A stretch of DNA of 15,599 nt from an uncultured Prevotella sp. (GTDB lineage Bacteria; Bacteroidota; Bacteroidia; Bacteroidales; Bacteroidaceae), in assembly GCA_937906765.1 (NCBI GenBank), contig CALCUV010000301.1, positions 1 to 15,599 of the forward strand, in the 5' to 3' direction. The position numbers and the translations under genes were made by a program. The notes beneath the pieces were generated by a model that saw only the letters and a list, made by a program, of their open reading frames with translations, made no database searches and was not told the DNA's origin. Shown piece after piece: positions 6,909-15,496 of the stretch (the stretch's first letter is position 1; every line of letters starts with the position of its first letter).

Positions 6909-8690
6909 CTAGTCCAACTTGAGTACTGCTAAAAAGGCCTTTTGAGGAACTTGCACATTACCAATTTCCTTCATACGCTTTTTACCTCGCTTTTGCTTTT
7001 CAAGAAGTTTTCGTTTACGCGAAACGTCACCGCCATAACACTTAGCTGTAACGTCTTTACGCACCTGTTTAACAGTTTCGCGAGCAATAATTTTTGCTCC
7101 GATAGCAGCTTGAATTGCGATATCAAATTGTTGACGAGGCAGAAGTTCTTTTAACTTTTCACACATACGACGTCCGAAGAATACGGAGTTATCTACGTGT
7201 GTCAGTGTAGAGAGAGCATCCACAGGTTCACCATTCAAAAGAATGTCTAACTTAACTAAGCGAGAGGGGCGGAAACCAATGGGGTGGTAGTCAAATGAGG
7301 CATAACCCTTGGAGATAGACTTCAGTTTATCGTAGAAATCAATAACAATTTCAGCCAAAGGCATATCGTAATGTAATTCAACTCGATTACCGCTAACGTA
7401 TTCTTGCTTAATTAATTCACCACGCTTCGAGAGGCAAAGCGTCATGATATTACCAATGTAGTCAGTGCGAGTAATAATTGAAGCACGAATGTAGGGTTCT
7501 TCAATATGTTCTATTTCGAGAATGTCGGGCATACCGGCTGGATTGTGCACTTCCTTCATTTCGCCATGTTTGTCATAGATATGATAGGATACGTTAGGCA
7601 CGGTAGTAATGACATTCATGTTGAATTCTCGGTCTAAGCGTTCTTGTACAATTTCCATGTGGAGCATACCTAAGAATCCACAACGGAAGCCAAAACCGAG
7701 CGCAACTGAAGATTCAGGTGAGAAAGTCAATGAAGCATCGTTGAGTTGTAATTTTTCGAGTGATGCACGAAGCATTTCGAAATCCTCAGTTTCGATAGGG
7801 TAGATACCTGCAAAAACCATGGGTTTAACTTCTTCAAAACCATCAATCGCTTTGTCACAAGGATTAGCAACAGAGGTTATGGTATCACCAACTTTAACTT
7901 CTGTTGCTGTTTTGATACCCGAAACAATATACCCAACATCTCCGCATGTTAACTTCTGGCGTGGCGAAAGGTCCATTTTAAGCACACCTATTTCATCTGC
8001 ATCATATTGTTTTTGAGTGTTGACAAAGAGCACGTCTTCGCCCTTACTAATAGACCCATTAACAATTTTAAAATAAGCAATGATGCCGCGGAAGGAGTTG
8101 AACACAGAGTCGAAAATTAATGCTTGAAGCGGAGCATTAGGGTCTCCTTTAGGTGCTGGAATACGCTCTACAACTGCACGGAGAATTTCGTCAATACCTT
8201 GTCCAGTTTTACCAGAAGCATGAATAATATCTTCTTCCTTACAACCAAGAAGTTCAATAATCTCATCAGAAACTTCTTCGGGCATAGAATTAGGCATGTC
8301 ACATTTATTCAGTACAGGGATAATCTCAAGGTCATGTTCGATAGCCATATATAAGTTAGAGATCGTCTGTGCTTGTACTCCCTGAGTTGAATCAACAATG
8401 AGCAAGCAACCTTCGCAGGCAGCAATACTACGACTCACTTCATAAGCAAAGTCAACGTGTCCAGGAGTATCGATGAGGTTAAGAACGTATTTTTGACCAT
8501 CAATTTCATGTTCCATTTGTATGGCATTACTCTTGATGGTTATACCTCTTTCTTTCTCAAGTTCCATGTCATCCAACATTTGCCCTTCTGTTATTTGTAT
8601 AGTCTTTGTACGCTCCAAAAGACGGTCGGCTAGAGTACTCTTACCATGGTCAATATGAGCGATAATGCAAAAATTTCTGATGTGTTCCAT
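6909..8690 (-). CDS. lepA: Elongation factor 4 (LepA), ribosomal back-translocase GTPase
   Basis: EF4 is a translational GTPase acting on stalled ribosomes. Numbering from the ATG at 8690 (593 aa), G1 is HIDHGKST (12-19), G2 is RGIT (48-51), G3 is DTPGH (74-78) and G4 is NKCD (128-131). The C-terminal LepA-specific domain is intact, including [14 protein letters not shown] and the ending [20 protein letters not shown] codon directly precedes the ATG and could serve as an alternative start adding one residue, but ATG is more likely. Length matches the family. It follows rfbC by 97 bp and precedes recG by 111 bp on the same strand. No promoter matching TAnnTTTG is visible in the upstream gap, so readthrough from upstream is possible. 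Confidence 0.98.
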   Translation of the reverse strand: MEHIRNFCIIAHIDHGKSTLADRLLERTKTIQITEGQMLDDMELEKERGITIKSNAIQMEHEIDGQKYVLNLIDTPGHVDFAYEVSRSIAACEGCLLIVDSTQGVQAQTISNLYMAIEHDLEIIPVLNKCDMPNSMPEEVSDEIIELLGCKEEDIIHASGKTGQGIDEILRAVVERIPAPKGDPNAPLQALIFDSVFNSFRGIIAYFKIVNGSISKGEDVLFVNTQKQYDADEIGVLKMDLSPRQKLTCGDVGYIVSGIKTATEVKVGDTITSVANPCDKAIDGFEEVKPMVFAGIYPIETEDFEMLRASLEKLQLNDASLTFSPESSVALGFGFRCGFLGMLHMEIVQERLDREFNMNVITTVPNVSYHIYDKHGEMKEVHNPAGMPDILEIEHIEEPYIRASIITRTDYIGNIMTLCLSKRGELIKQEYVSGNRVELHYDMPLAEIVIDFYDKLKSISKGYASFDYHPIGFRPSRLVKLDILLNGEPVDALSTLTHVDNSVFFGRRMCEKLKELLPRQQFDIAIQAAIGAKIIARETVKQVRKDVTAKCYGGDVSRKRKLLEKQKRGKKRMKEIGNVQVPQKAFLAVLKLD

Positions 8691-8772
8691 CAATAATATA
8701 ATTGTATTTAGTTTATTTACGTGATATGACTAGTTGTAAGTTCAGGTCATTACTCCCTTCCTATGGATAATA

Positions 8773-8784
8773 CAACTTAAGTTG
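8773..8784. repeat. 12-bp perfect palindrome between rfbC and lepA
   Basis: CAACTTAAGTTG reads the same on both strands. It lies 3 bp past the rfbC stop codon and 82 bp upstream of the lepA ATG. With no loop it is a poor hairpin but could be a dimeric regulator site. It may equally be chance in AT-rich DNA. Confidence 0.4.
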
Positions 8785-8787
8785 GTC

Positions 8788-9342
8788 TTAAAATGCAATT
8801 ACCTCATCAAGAGCAATTGCTGCATTTATATCTTTGTCGGATAACAAAGGTGGATTTTCGGGTGAAATAGGCCATTGAATATTTAAAGCAGGGTCGTTAT
8901 AAGCAAGAGTACGCTCTGATTGAGGTGCATAACGATTATCTACCTTATAGATAAAAACTGCTTCATCAGAAAGGACATAAAATCCGTGAGCAAAACCACG
9001 AGGGATGAAGAGTTGTTTCATGTTTTCCGCAGACAGTTCAACCATAACGTGCTGACCAAATGTGGGTGAATCTTTGCGAATATCAACAGCTACGTCAAGC
9101 ACAGTCCCTTTGATTACACGTACTAACTTCGCTTGTGAATCTTCACCTTGTTGATAATGCAAACCTCGTAGGACGCCCTTGCTAGACATTGATTGATTAT
9201 CTTGAACGAACTGAATATCTGCACCTATACTCTTGTTAAAGTCATCCATGTTATAGGTTTCCGTAAAGTATCCTCGAGCATCTTTAAAGAGGCGAGGTTC
9301 AATGATGTAAACACCTTTTATGTGAGTTTCGATGTAATTCAT
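8788..9342 (-). CDS. rfbC: dTDP-4-dehydrorhamnose 3,5-epimerase
   Basis: RfbC (RmlC) epimerises dTDP-4-keto-6-deoxyglucose at C3 and C5, the third step of dTDP-L-rhamnose synthesis, in the cytoplasm. The 184-aa cupin protein shows the family motifs DARGYFTE (21-28), QDNQSMSSKGVLRGLHYQ (47-64) with His62 as the probable catalytic base, IPRGFAHGF (113-121), and IYKVDNRYAPQSE (131-143) with a candidate catalytic tyrosine. The LLSDKD ending (166-171) supplies the usual aspartate. Length is normal and the ATG at 9342 gives a complete N-terminus. rfbA, rfbB and rfbD are not in this window, so the gene is separated from its pathway partners. It lies 77 bp downstream of tamB. Confidence 0.96.
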   Translation of the reverse strand: MNYIETHIKGVYIIEPRLFKDARGYFTETYNMDDFNKSIGADIQFVQDNQSMSSKGVLRGLHYQQGEDSQAKLVRVIKGTVLDVAVDIRKDSPTFGQHVMVELSAENMKQLFIPRGFAHGFYVLSDEAVFIYKVDNRYAPQSERTLAYNDPALNIQWPISPENPPLLSDKDINAAIALDEVIAF

Positions 9343-9419
9343 AGGTTAAGTATATTTCTGAAGTATTAATTCTAAATAAACTATCACTTCACTATTCTAT
9401 TGAAAATTATATCTGCAAT

Positions 9420-12400
9420 TTATAACTTATTTTTTTGGAGATTACCATCTGAATTTATAGAATCAGTTTTAAGTTTTTTGGGGGTTCTCCTCTTTGTACT
9501 AGTAAAGAGTTCTTTTAACTTAGTAAAGTCCTTTTGGAATTGTATGCCTAATCCTTGTGTAGTCAACGCGGACTTCGTAAAATATTTATCATTGGTTTCG
9601 CTATACGCTTTAAGTAAGATACCTCCGTTAGGGGTTAAGAGGAATCTTGCATCAAAATCACCAACAAAGTTTGTGCCTCTCATCGCATTATACTGGTTCT
9701 CGTGATAACCAATATTACCATATAGATGCAAACGATTGTTCAAAAGTTTACCACTAATAGCACCATCTATCTCCATATCTGTCCAACCAGATGTTCCTGT
9801 TGTAAAGTTTGTTCCAAATGTCCAGTTATTCGAACCTAATGCTTGAGAAATAACTTCGTTAACTTGTGAACTTAGTGTAGAGGAAAGGAATGAATTAGCT
9901 GCTAAAGTTGATTGACTCTGCTTATTGTTTTGTGAAACGGTATAGTCGTAAGTATAGAAGCGTCCAAGAGTAAGAAGATAGATCACTTGCATGTTCATAT
10001 CTTCTTCAGTTGTAATTAATTTTCGCACCATTTGCTTTTCATCATCATTGATGTTAGGCAAATCTAAATCAAAGTTGACATTAGGATTGGATGCTGTACC
10101 ACCAATGTTAAGGATGCAATTTGCTTTGATATTTCTATCCGAAAAATTCTCGCCTATGTTTAAATCTGCTAATGATGCGGAAGATACAGTGTAAATTGCC
10201 TTAAGTGATAATTGTGCGTTATCAGGATTACCACCGAATATAATGGAACTACCATTTTGTATTTCAAAATTTCTCTTTAATACATCTTGAATACTCATTT
10301 GATAACTTCCACCTGTTAACTCATAATTGCCATACAATTGGAATGTTCCTTTGTTATAAAAATCAGCAACTAAGGTTCCGTTTCCTATTAAATTTAAATG
10401 GTCTCCAGAAACTTCGTCCATCAAGACTCTGAGAGTTGCAGATGGATTCATGTTTATATTGAAACGGAACCTCATATCGGTTTGTGGAGCATTGATTTTT
10501 GTAAGAAGGGGCAAACTATATTCACTATTGGAATCTTGGGACACATTTCTATAGTTTATAACTCCATCATTAGAATTATGCGTTCCAATGCCATTATTTT
10601 CGGTATATACAATTAGAGAATTGTTTGTAGGAGTCGCATCAATGCTCAAATTCATATAGCGTAAACCGCCATTTAGATTTACATTACCATTAGCAAAAAC
10701 AGTACCATAGAATGGCATGTCATTCTGTTTCGCTTTGTCAAATAGTAATAATCCATTGGCATCTACATTTAATTCATAGCGGAAATTTCTGAATTTGTCA
10801 TGATTTATTTGTGCTTGTACTCGAGCGTTGCCTCCTTCTGACGAAGAGATAACTCCTTCTTCTAAATTAAACTCACCTGGATTTATAACAATCCTAGCGT
10901 CACTTAAATTGTAAGTTACTCCATTAACAGGAACATAGAGTGAGGTGTTAATCTTCATCAATCCACTCATGTCTAAATCTTTTAGGGTACCGTAAAGACG
11001 ACAGAACCCAGAAGTGCTACCATTAATATCTTGAATAAAATGCTTGACCCAATTTGTTAAAAAAGTCAGATTAGTCTTATTTGCGGTTATCCTTAAATCA
11101 ATGGAATCGTTTGCAGGACAGATATAACCGTTGGCCTTTGTGTATCCCACATTTTCTTCTATGAAGTCTCCTCGAAGATTTATTTTGTCTTTGAGTGAAG
11201 TCCAAGTTGCGTTGATATCTGCATCTCCAAGCAATGCTTTATTGAATTTAAACGATTTTACCTTTAGTTGAGATTTAAGTAATGGTAGTCCTGGAGAAAG
11301 ACTTAGATGAACATCTCCACTAACTAACCCTTCAAATATGAGTTTGTTATATTTAATTTTCTCAAAGATATCACCTACATTGATATTATTTAAAGAAACT
11401 CTGAGCGAATCACGGTAAGTTTGCGATATACCTCCATTTAAGGTTATTGCTTGTTCTAATGTATTAATTGTTAAGTTTTTGATGTAATGCTTTTGGTCCT
11501 TAATATAGATTTCTCCCTTAGATATATTCCAAATAGAATCTGCGAGGAGTAGGGTAGTAGGTAATATGGTTGTGACTATAGAACTATCGGGTTGAAAATT
11601 TGTAATAGCATTAATGCTACCCGTAATGTTATGCTGATTTATACAATCCCATTCAATGTTTGTCTCTAATAAATCGTTTGCTAATTGTGCTCCCCAAACG
11701 AATTGTAGATGATCATCAACGAGTTTTTTTCTTGCTTGTAAAAGCATACTTGCTCCAGACTCTTTTGATTGAAAATGGAGCGACAAATTTTCTAGTTCAA
11801 AATCTTGTAAATTCACCCTTTCTATACGGGTAGAAATGTATGAATTACTTTTGTCCTTAGATAATTGACCTTCTATAGTTGTGCCATCTGAAACTTCAAG
11901 AGGGATGAAAAACATTTCATGTAGAAAGTCTCCCTTATGAACATTCACAAGGAAACTCAATGAATTTTCATTATATTTATGAACTGATTTATCTCTATAC
12001 GATTCTTTTGTGTTAAATGTTGAAATATGTTGTGTAAGTGTTGATTTTATAGTTTCGAATATGGTAGTATGGTCAAGAACACCTTCTGCATTAATTGATA
12101 TGGGGTCACTATAAAGATTGAATTTAGAGGGTGCATTTTTTTTGTAATCCAGTTGCGCCACTAAATTTTGCACCTTGAAAGGTTTTGAACTTCTGTTAGC
12201 AACAATAGAGTCTGCTCTTAAATCTACACTTAAGTTTTTCTCCGTTAATTTTGGAATAATTAAGCGAACATTACCGCTCCAAATGCCTTTAAGTAAAGAA
12301 TCTCTCGCACCAAACTTTGCAAGGTCTACGTGTTGGACTTTGCTATCAAGTTTAATGTTTGAAACATGATTGTTTGAATACATGCACGAACCATCTAAAC

Positions 12401-13823
12401 TTAAACGTAAGTCTGGATGGTTACTTTTGATATTGCATTTGACACTATTATGATTAAAGTTAAAATTGGAATTTATATCACCTAAATTATAATAGTGGTC
12501 ATTTTTAGCAGCAAGTATGTGTAAGTTTAATTGTTGTGGACGGAAGGTTGAGTCACTTACTAATGCCTGTAAATTAGCAGATAAAGTAAGTGAATCCGGG
12601 CAAACTTTTGAATCTATGAGTGTTTGAAGGTTGGTGCCCTTTGTTATTAAATCTAAATTGAGTATTTGGTCTAAGAGTTTTGACTTTACAATGATATCTC
12701 CAGTAACTGGGGATTTCATGTTAAGGTTCACATTTCCACTTTGTGATTTAACTTCATAATTAGCATCCCCGTTTAAGGAAATATGTTTGAGTCTGTTTAA
12801 CTTTTCACCATGCTTATTATTTAGTATTTTTGTTACATGACTAATGAATAAAGAGTCTGCACTTAAAGTTTGGAGAGAAAGATTATAGTTAGAAAAGTTT
12901 GCGCAATTAGCTGTAAAATCTAAGTTAAAATGATTCTTTACCTCATTTATTGCCACACTTATTTGTGAAACGCAGTCTTCTCTTTTTGTGCAATTTATGT
13001 TGCCTCTGAACGTAAAGTCGCTTTGCGCCAATGGGGGATATAATCGATTGAAGTCCTGAACAGCTAAATTGTGCACCTTAATTTCTCCTGAAAGAGTAGG
13101 ATTTAATGAGTCTAATCCTACATAGAATGAACCATCAGTGGCAATTTCGCTATTGGGCAAAGTAATCTTCGCATTATTGATAATCAATTCATTAGAATTG
13201 GTCTCTGCTATTAAATTAATGTTCTTAATATTAAACCCACATGATTCTGAGCATGAAAAATTGCGTACTCTTAGACGAATCTTATTCTGTTCATGCACGG
13301 ATAAAGAAAGGTTCGTGTTTAAGTTCTTGATTGCGATGTGGTTTTCATCAAATCCCTCTTTTTTCGTCATCCATCTTTTATCGAAGGATATATTTGCTCT
13401 GGTGATGATTAACGAACTGATAGTAAACTTAGAACTATTGGTTTGCTCGTCTGGATTTTTAAAAAGGTCAACGAGATATTGATAATTTGCAGGTAATTCA
13501 GGAGAGTTTTGATAGAGGCGTATGTCTGAATCCATCAGCAGTATTGTTCTGACAGATATATCGCCTCTGATTAATTCAAATAATGATATTCTTGCCGAAA
13601 ACTTGTTCGTATGCAATATAACTTCATTGTTTTGGTCAAAGACAATGAGGTTCTTAATCATGACTCTGTTAAATAGGCCTATGTCAATATCTTCAATATC
13701 AACTTTTGATTGAAGCAAATCTGTTAATTCTTCTTCAACCTCGCCTATCCAGATATCCTTGATAGGTTTTAAATTTATACATATCAACAAAATAAGGTAA
13801 GTACACAAAACAGCACCTACCAT
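9420..13823 (-). CDS. tamB: TamB/DUF490-family envelope translocation and assembly protein
   Basis: TamB-family proteins are long beta-helical, AsmA-like inner-membrane-anchored bridges across the periplasm, implicated in outer-membrane protein assembly and lipid transport. The 1467-aa product has one N-terminal span (VGAVLCTYLILLICI, 2-16), a very long beta-rich, Asn/Ser/Leu-rich body, and a C-terminal DUF490 region from about residue 1000. That region includes GTLVADFYNKGTFQLYGNYE, NIGGTASNPNVNFDLDLPNI and the closing beta-strand block GILLKAYSETNDKYFTKSAL. A Lys-rich tail ends the protein. Length fits Bacteroidetes members. The ATG at 13823 places the span at residue 2 with no preceding basic residues. 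In-frame codons upstream to 13850 encode RRLINILKI, which would make a more typical anchor. The gene is 60 bp downstream of the GT2 gene. Confidence 0.9.
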   Translation of the reverse strand: MVGAVLCTYLILLICINLKPIKDIWIGEVEEELTDLLQSKVDIEDIDIGLFNRVMIKNLIVFDQNNEVILHTNKFSARISLFELIRGDISVRTILLMDSDIRLYQNSPELPANYQYLVDLFKNPDEQTNSSKFTISSLIITRANISFDKRWMTKKEGFDENHIAIKNLNTNLSLSVHEQNKIRLRVRNFSCSESCGFNIKNINLIAETNSNELIINNAKITLPNSEIATDGSFYVGLDSLNPTLSGEIKVHNLAVQDFNRLYPPLAQSDFTFRGNINCTKREDCVSQISVAINEVKNHFNLDFTANCANFSNYNLSLQTLSADSLFISHVTKILNNKHGEKLNRLKHISLNGDANYEVKSQSGNVNLNMKSPVTGDIIVKSKLLDQILNLDLITKGTNLQTLIDSKVCPDSLTLSANLQALVSDSTFRPQQLNLHILAAKNDHYYNLGDINSNFNFNHNSVKCNIKSNHPDLRLSLDGSCMYSNNHVSNIKLDSKVQHVDLAKFGARDSLLKGIWSGNVRLIIPKLTEKNLSVDLRADSIVANRSSKPFKVQNLVAQLDYKKNAPSKFNLYSDPISINAEGVLDHTTIFETIKSTLTQHISTFNTKESYRDKSVHKYNENSLSFLVNVHKGDFLHEMFFIPLEVSDGTTIEGQLSKDKSNSYISTRIERVNLQDFELENLSLHFQSKESGASMLLQARKKLVDDHLQFVWGAQLANDLLETNIEWDCINQHNITGSINAITNFQPDSSIVTTILPTTLLLADSIWNISKGEIYIKDQKHYIKNLTINTLEQAITLNGGISQTYRDSLRVSLNNINVGDIFEKIKYNKLIFEGLVSGDVHLSLSPGLPLLKSQLKVKSFKFNKALLGDADINATWTSLKDKINLRGDFIEENVGYTKANGYICPANDSIDLRITANKTNLTFLTNWVKHFIQDINGSTSGFCRLYGTLKDLDMSGLMKINTSLYVPVNGVTYNLSDARIVINPGEFNLEEGVISSSEGGNARVQAQINHDKFRNFRYELNVDANGLLLFDKAKQNDMPFYGTVFANGNVNLNGGLRYMNLSIDATPTNNSLIVYTENNGIGTHNSNDGVINYRNVSQDSNSEYSLPLLTKINAPQTDMRFRFNINMNPSATLRVLMDEVSGDHLNLIGNGTLVADFYNKGTFQLYGNYELTGGSYQMSIQDVLKRNFEIQNGSSIIFGGNPDNAQLSLKAIYTVSSASLADLNIGENFSDRNIKANCILNIGGTASNPNVNFDLDLPNINDDEKQMVRKLITTEEDMNMQVIYLLTLGRFYTYDYTVSQNNKQSQSTLAANSFLSSTLSSQVNEVISQALGSNNWTFGTNFTTGTSGWTDMEIDGAISGKLLNNRLHLYGNIGYHENQYNAMRGTNFVGDFDARFLLTPNGGILLKAYSETNDKYFTKSALTTQGLGIQFQKDFTKLKELFTSTKRRTPKKLKTDSINSDGNLQKNKL

Positions 13824-13883
13824 TATTTTTAATATGTTAATTAGACGTCTGATAAACCTAAATCAATTTAATTACCTACAATT

Positions 13884-14699
13884 TTAATTTCTCCGCTCCG
13901 TTCTTCTCATATAAATAATACCTTCGGAGAGATGGCGCATCATAGGGATAAAGTGACAATAACCCTTAGTTGCTGCATGAAAAGCAAATTTGAAGCACAC
14001 TATCCAGGCATACAATCCATGGATGTAGTATTCAAAAGCCCCCCTACTGCGTTGCACACCGGCATCAATATAAACCAGGGATTTCTTAAGCATTGTTGAC
14101 GTCTCCACCAACTTCTTGGGGAAATATTTCATAGTGAGATTCAATCGCAACGCATCTGTCAACCAGATATCTTCTTCACCACACGTCAAGAATTTTGTAC
14201 CTAATCCAAATCTTTCGTCAAAGCGGACAACACTCTGAACTCTTGAGCGACGACAAACCATTTCTATTGCTGAGATGGAATAATCCTTTGGGATTTCAGT
14301 CACCAAACGTTCTTCTTTAGGGTAGTCCTTTAAACTCTTGCCCGTGTAGGTGCTTGCCGTGAAAAAAGCAACGTCAAGATCCGGATTGTTTTCAAACGTA
14401 CTTCTAGCTAATTCTATTGACGAATCTGTGAATCGGGCATCATCATCTGCAAAGATGATAAGATCTGCTTTAGCCTTATCCATGGCCAAGTTTCTATTCG
14501 CAGACAATCCTTCGCCTTTGTATTGGTATAAGGTGATGTCGGCACGTTCCTTCAATTCATTAGGAATCAAATCCAAATAGCGTTCGTCGGTATATTGATA
14601 CGAAACGATATACCTCACTCCCTCGCTTGCAGGAAGCAGTACGTCAGGAACTTTAACAATCCCTTTATTTAACGAACAGATTAGAATATCAATAGTCAT
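13884..14699 (-). CDS. Family 2 (GT-A fold) glycosyltransferase
   Basis: The 271-aa protein fits a GT2 inverting glycosyltransferase that moves a sugar from a nucleotide donor to an envelope glycan or lipid acceptor. It shows an N-terminal nucleotide-binding strand (TIDILICSL), the segment GEGLSANRNLAMDKAKADLI (62-81), and the metal-binding DxD motif within FADDDARF (83-90). A later acidic motif TCGEEDIWL (172-180) matches the position of the ED catalytic-base motif. A hydrophobic stretch at about 228-243 (GLYAWIVCFKFAFHAA) may contact the membrane. Donor and acceptor cannot be deduced. A -7 box lies 49 bp upstream. As the first gene of the minus-strand run leading into tamB and rfbC, it suggests an envelope-polysaccharide role. 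An unrecognised sugar specificity is the main uncertainty. Confidence 0.85.
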   Translation of the reverse strand: MTIDILICSLNKGIVKVPDVLLPASEGVRYIVSYQYTDERYLDLIPNELKERADITLYQYKGEGLSANRNLAMDKAKADLIIFADDDARFTDSSIELARSTFENNPDLDVAFFTASTYTGKSLKDYPKEERLVTEIPKDYSISAIEMVCRRSRVQSVVRFDERFGLGTKFLTCGEEDIWLTDALRLNLTMKYFPKKLVETSTMLKKSLVYIDAGVQRSRGAFEYYIHGLYAWIVCFKFAFHAATKGYCHFIPMMRHLSEGIIYMRRTERRN

Positions 14700-14747
14700 A
14701 ATCGTGTCAGATAAAGTGCTCTGTTTCTACTTAAAACTTTTAATAAG

Positions 14748-14755
14748 CAAAGATA
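14748..14755 (-). promoter_or_regulatory. Predicted -7 box of the glycosyltransferase operon
   Basis: On the minus strand the site reads TATCTTTG, a match to TAnnTTTG. Transcription would start near 14741, about 42 nt before the GT2 ATG. No -33 TTG lies at the ideal distance; the nearest is 24 bp away (14780-14782), so this is a moderate prediction. Confidence 0.45.
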
Positions 14756-14815
14756 CATTAATTTTATAAATTATAACGACAATTATCGACTATATTTATG
14801 AATCAATAGCCCCGT

Positions 14816-14867
14816 AACGGCGATTCTGACTTAAGAGTTTTGTTATTAGAATAAGAGAATCACCGTT
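14816..14867 (-). repeat. 12-bp inverted repeat with inner stem, structured as minus-strand RNA
   Basis: AACGGCGATTCT (14816-14827) opposes AGAATCACCGTT (14856-14867). In minus-strand RNA the single difference becomes a G-U pair, so all 12 pairs form; in plus-strand RNA it would be a C-A mismatch. An inner CTTA/TAAG pairing extends the stem past a 2-nt bulge, leaving an 18-nt loop. No U-tract follows, so it is not a normal terminator. The wobble-preserving orientation suggests it is transcribed on the minus strand. Confidence 0.5.
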
Positions 14868-14905
14868 TCATGACTTACAACCATCCTTTCTAAAATCACT
14901 GCCAT
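14846..14905 (-). CDS. Possible 19-aa small ORF overlapping the hairpin
   Basis: ATG 14905 to TAA 14846-14848 encodes MAVILERMVVSHETVILLF. The 3' half overlaps one arm of the inverted repeat at 14816-14867, so translation would open or block the hairpin. No family was recognised and a frame of 19 codons can occur by chance. It is listed as a candidate leader peptide only. Confidence 0.15.
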   Translation of the reverse strand: MAVILERMVVSHETVILLF

Positions 14906-14938
14906 AATTACTTTTAAAACAGCCGAAATTATAAGTAA

Positions 14939-14988
14939 CTTAATTTAAATTAAGAGTAATAGAATTTTCACTAAGTTACTCTTAATTT
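14939..14988. repeat. Three-arm inverted repeat cluster (alternative hairpins)
   Basis: AAATTAAGAGTAA (14947-14959) and TTACTCTTAATTT (14976-14988) form a perfect 13-bp inverted repeat with a 16-nt loop. The middle arm can instead pair with CTTAATTT (14939-14946), with which it makes a perfect 16-bp palindrome (14939-14954). The central arm therefore has two mutually exclusive partners. No U-tract follows either structure. Confidence 0.55.
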
Positions 14989-14996
14989 CAAATATA
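14989..14996 (-). promoter_or_regulatory. Weak minus-strand -7 box beside the inverted repeat
   Basis: The minus-strand reading TATATTTG matches TAnnTTTG. The only nearby TTTG (15009-15012) is just 12 bp upstream, too close for a -33 element. If active, transcription would begin inside the outer arm of the 14939-14988 cluster and run through the whole spacer toward the GT2 gene. Confidence 0.25.
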
Positions 14997-15090
14997 ATAG
15001 TATTTAAACAAATAGTCTGATAATAACTTTTGCTTGATGATATTTTGAAGTCAAGAATGATTTCTAATGCTTTATTAATACTTCTATAAC

Positions 15091-15131
15091 AAAAAATTAG
15101 GAAGAAAGACAGATGCTTTCTTCCTAATTTT
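15091..15131 (-). terminator. Strong rho-independent terminator of the trxA operon
   Basis: A perfect 16-bp stem (15093-15108 with 15116-15131) closes a 7-nt loop, ACAGATG. On the minus strand the stem ends in a run of T residues that continues past it. It lies 24 bp after the stop codon of the acidic protein gene. The plus strand also has four T residues at its end, so some bidirectional activity is possible. Confidence 0.9.
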
Positions 15132-15155
15132 CATATTAATAATTGTGATGTTGCA

Positions 15156-15476
15156 TTACAAGTTACCTGCTTCTTCTTCGAAGTCAAAGTAAGCATTTAC
15201 AGCAAGATATACACCCTCTTCATCAAGCGCTTCGTAGGCGTCTTTTTTCGCTACTTCAAGAATATAATTGGTGATTACTTCCAAGTCAAGTTCAACTTCC
15301 TCGGCACTAAAATCAACTTTTTCTGTGAGATAGGTCTCAATCAAGTCTAAGCAATAATAGAGATTTTCTTCAGAAAACTTTTCCTGCATTTCTTGAGGCA
15401 GATGGGCATACATGTAGGAAACTGCTTGTGCGTCGTGTTGCGCATCATCAAGAAGTTCATCTTCAAAAGCTGCCAT
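15156..15476 (-). CDS. Conserved acidic protein downstream of thioredoxin
   Basis: This 106-aa protein carries about 29 Asp/Glu, only 4 Lys and no Arg, so it is extremely acidic. It looks mostly alpha-helical, with a central block FSEENLYYCLDLIETYL (34-50) and a second helix near 63-80 (ELDLEVITNYILEVAKKD). There is no signal peptide, membrane span, Cys pair or known catalytic motif. I recognise it as a conserved hypothetical found next to thioredoxin genes in Bacteroidales; its function is unknown to me. It starts 20 bp after the trxA stop and is followed by a strong terminator, so the two genes are almost certainly cotranscribed. A partner or regulator of thioredoxin, or a cytosolic acidic adaptor, are untested possibilities. 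Confidence 0.8.
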   Translation of the reverse strand: MAAFEDELLDDAQHDAQAVSYMYAHLPQEMQEKFSEENLYYCLDLIETYLTEKVDFSAEEVELDLEVITNYILEVAKKDAYEALDEEGVYLAVNAYFDFEEEAGNL

Positions 15477-15496
15477 AATCTTATAGATTTTTTAGC

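Larger units (their letters stand above)
14700..15092. other. Structured intergenic region upstream of the glycosyltransferase gene
   Basis: This 393-bp AT-rich gap contains the GT2 promoter box (14748), a long-loop inverted repeat (14816-14867), a three-arm inverted-repeat cluster (14939-14988), a weak minus-strand promoter box (14989) and a possible 19-codon ORF (14846-14905). No protein family was recognised. The amount of structure is more than expected for a plain promoter region and suggests a leader RNA, a small RNA or a repeated element. Confidence 0.55.

Noticed and set aside
8688..8693. TTG 8693 as the lepA start
   Set aside because: An ATG lies immediately after it and gives the family-typical N-terminus [19 protein letters not shown].
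9400..13713. Plus-strand frames inside the tamB region
   Set aside because: All are antisense to the continuous 1467-codon tamB frame and show no recognisable domains.
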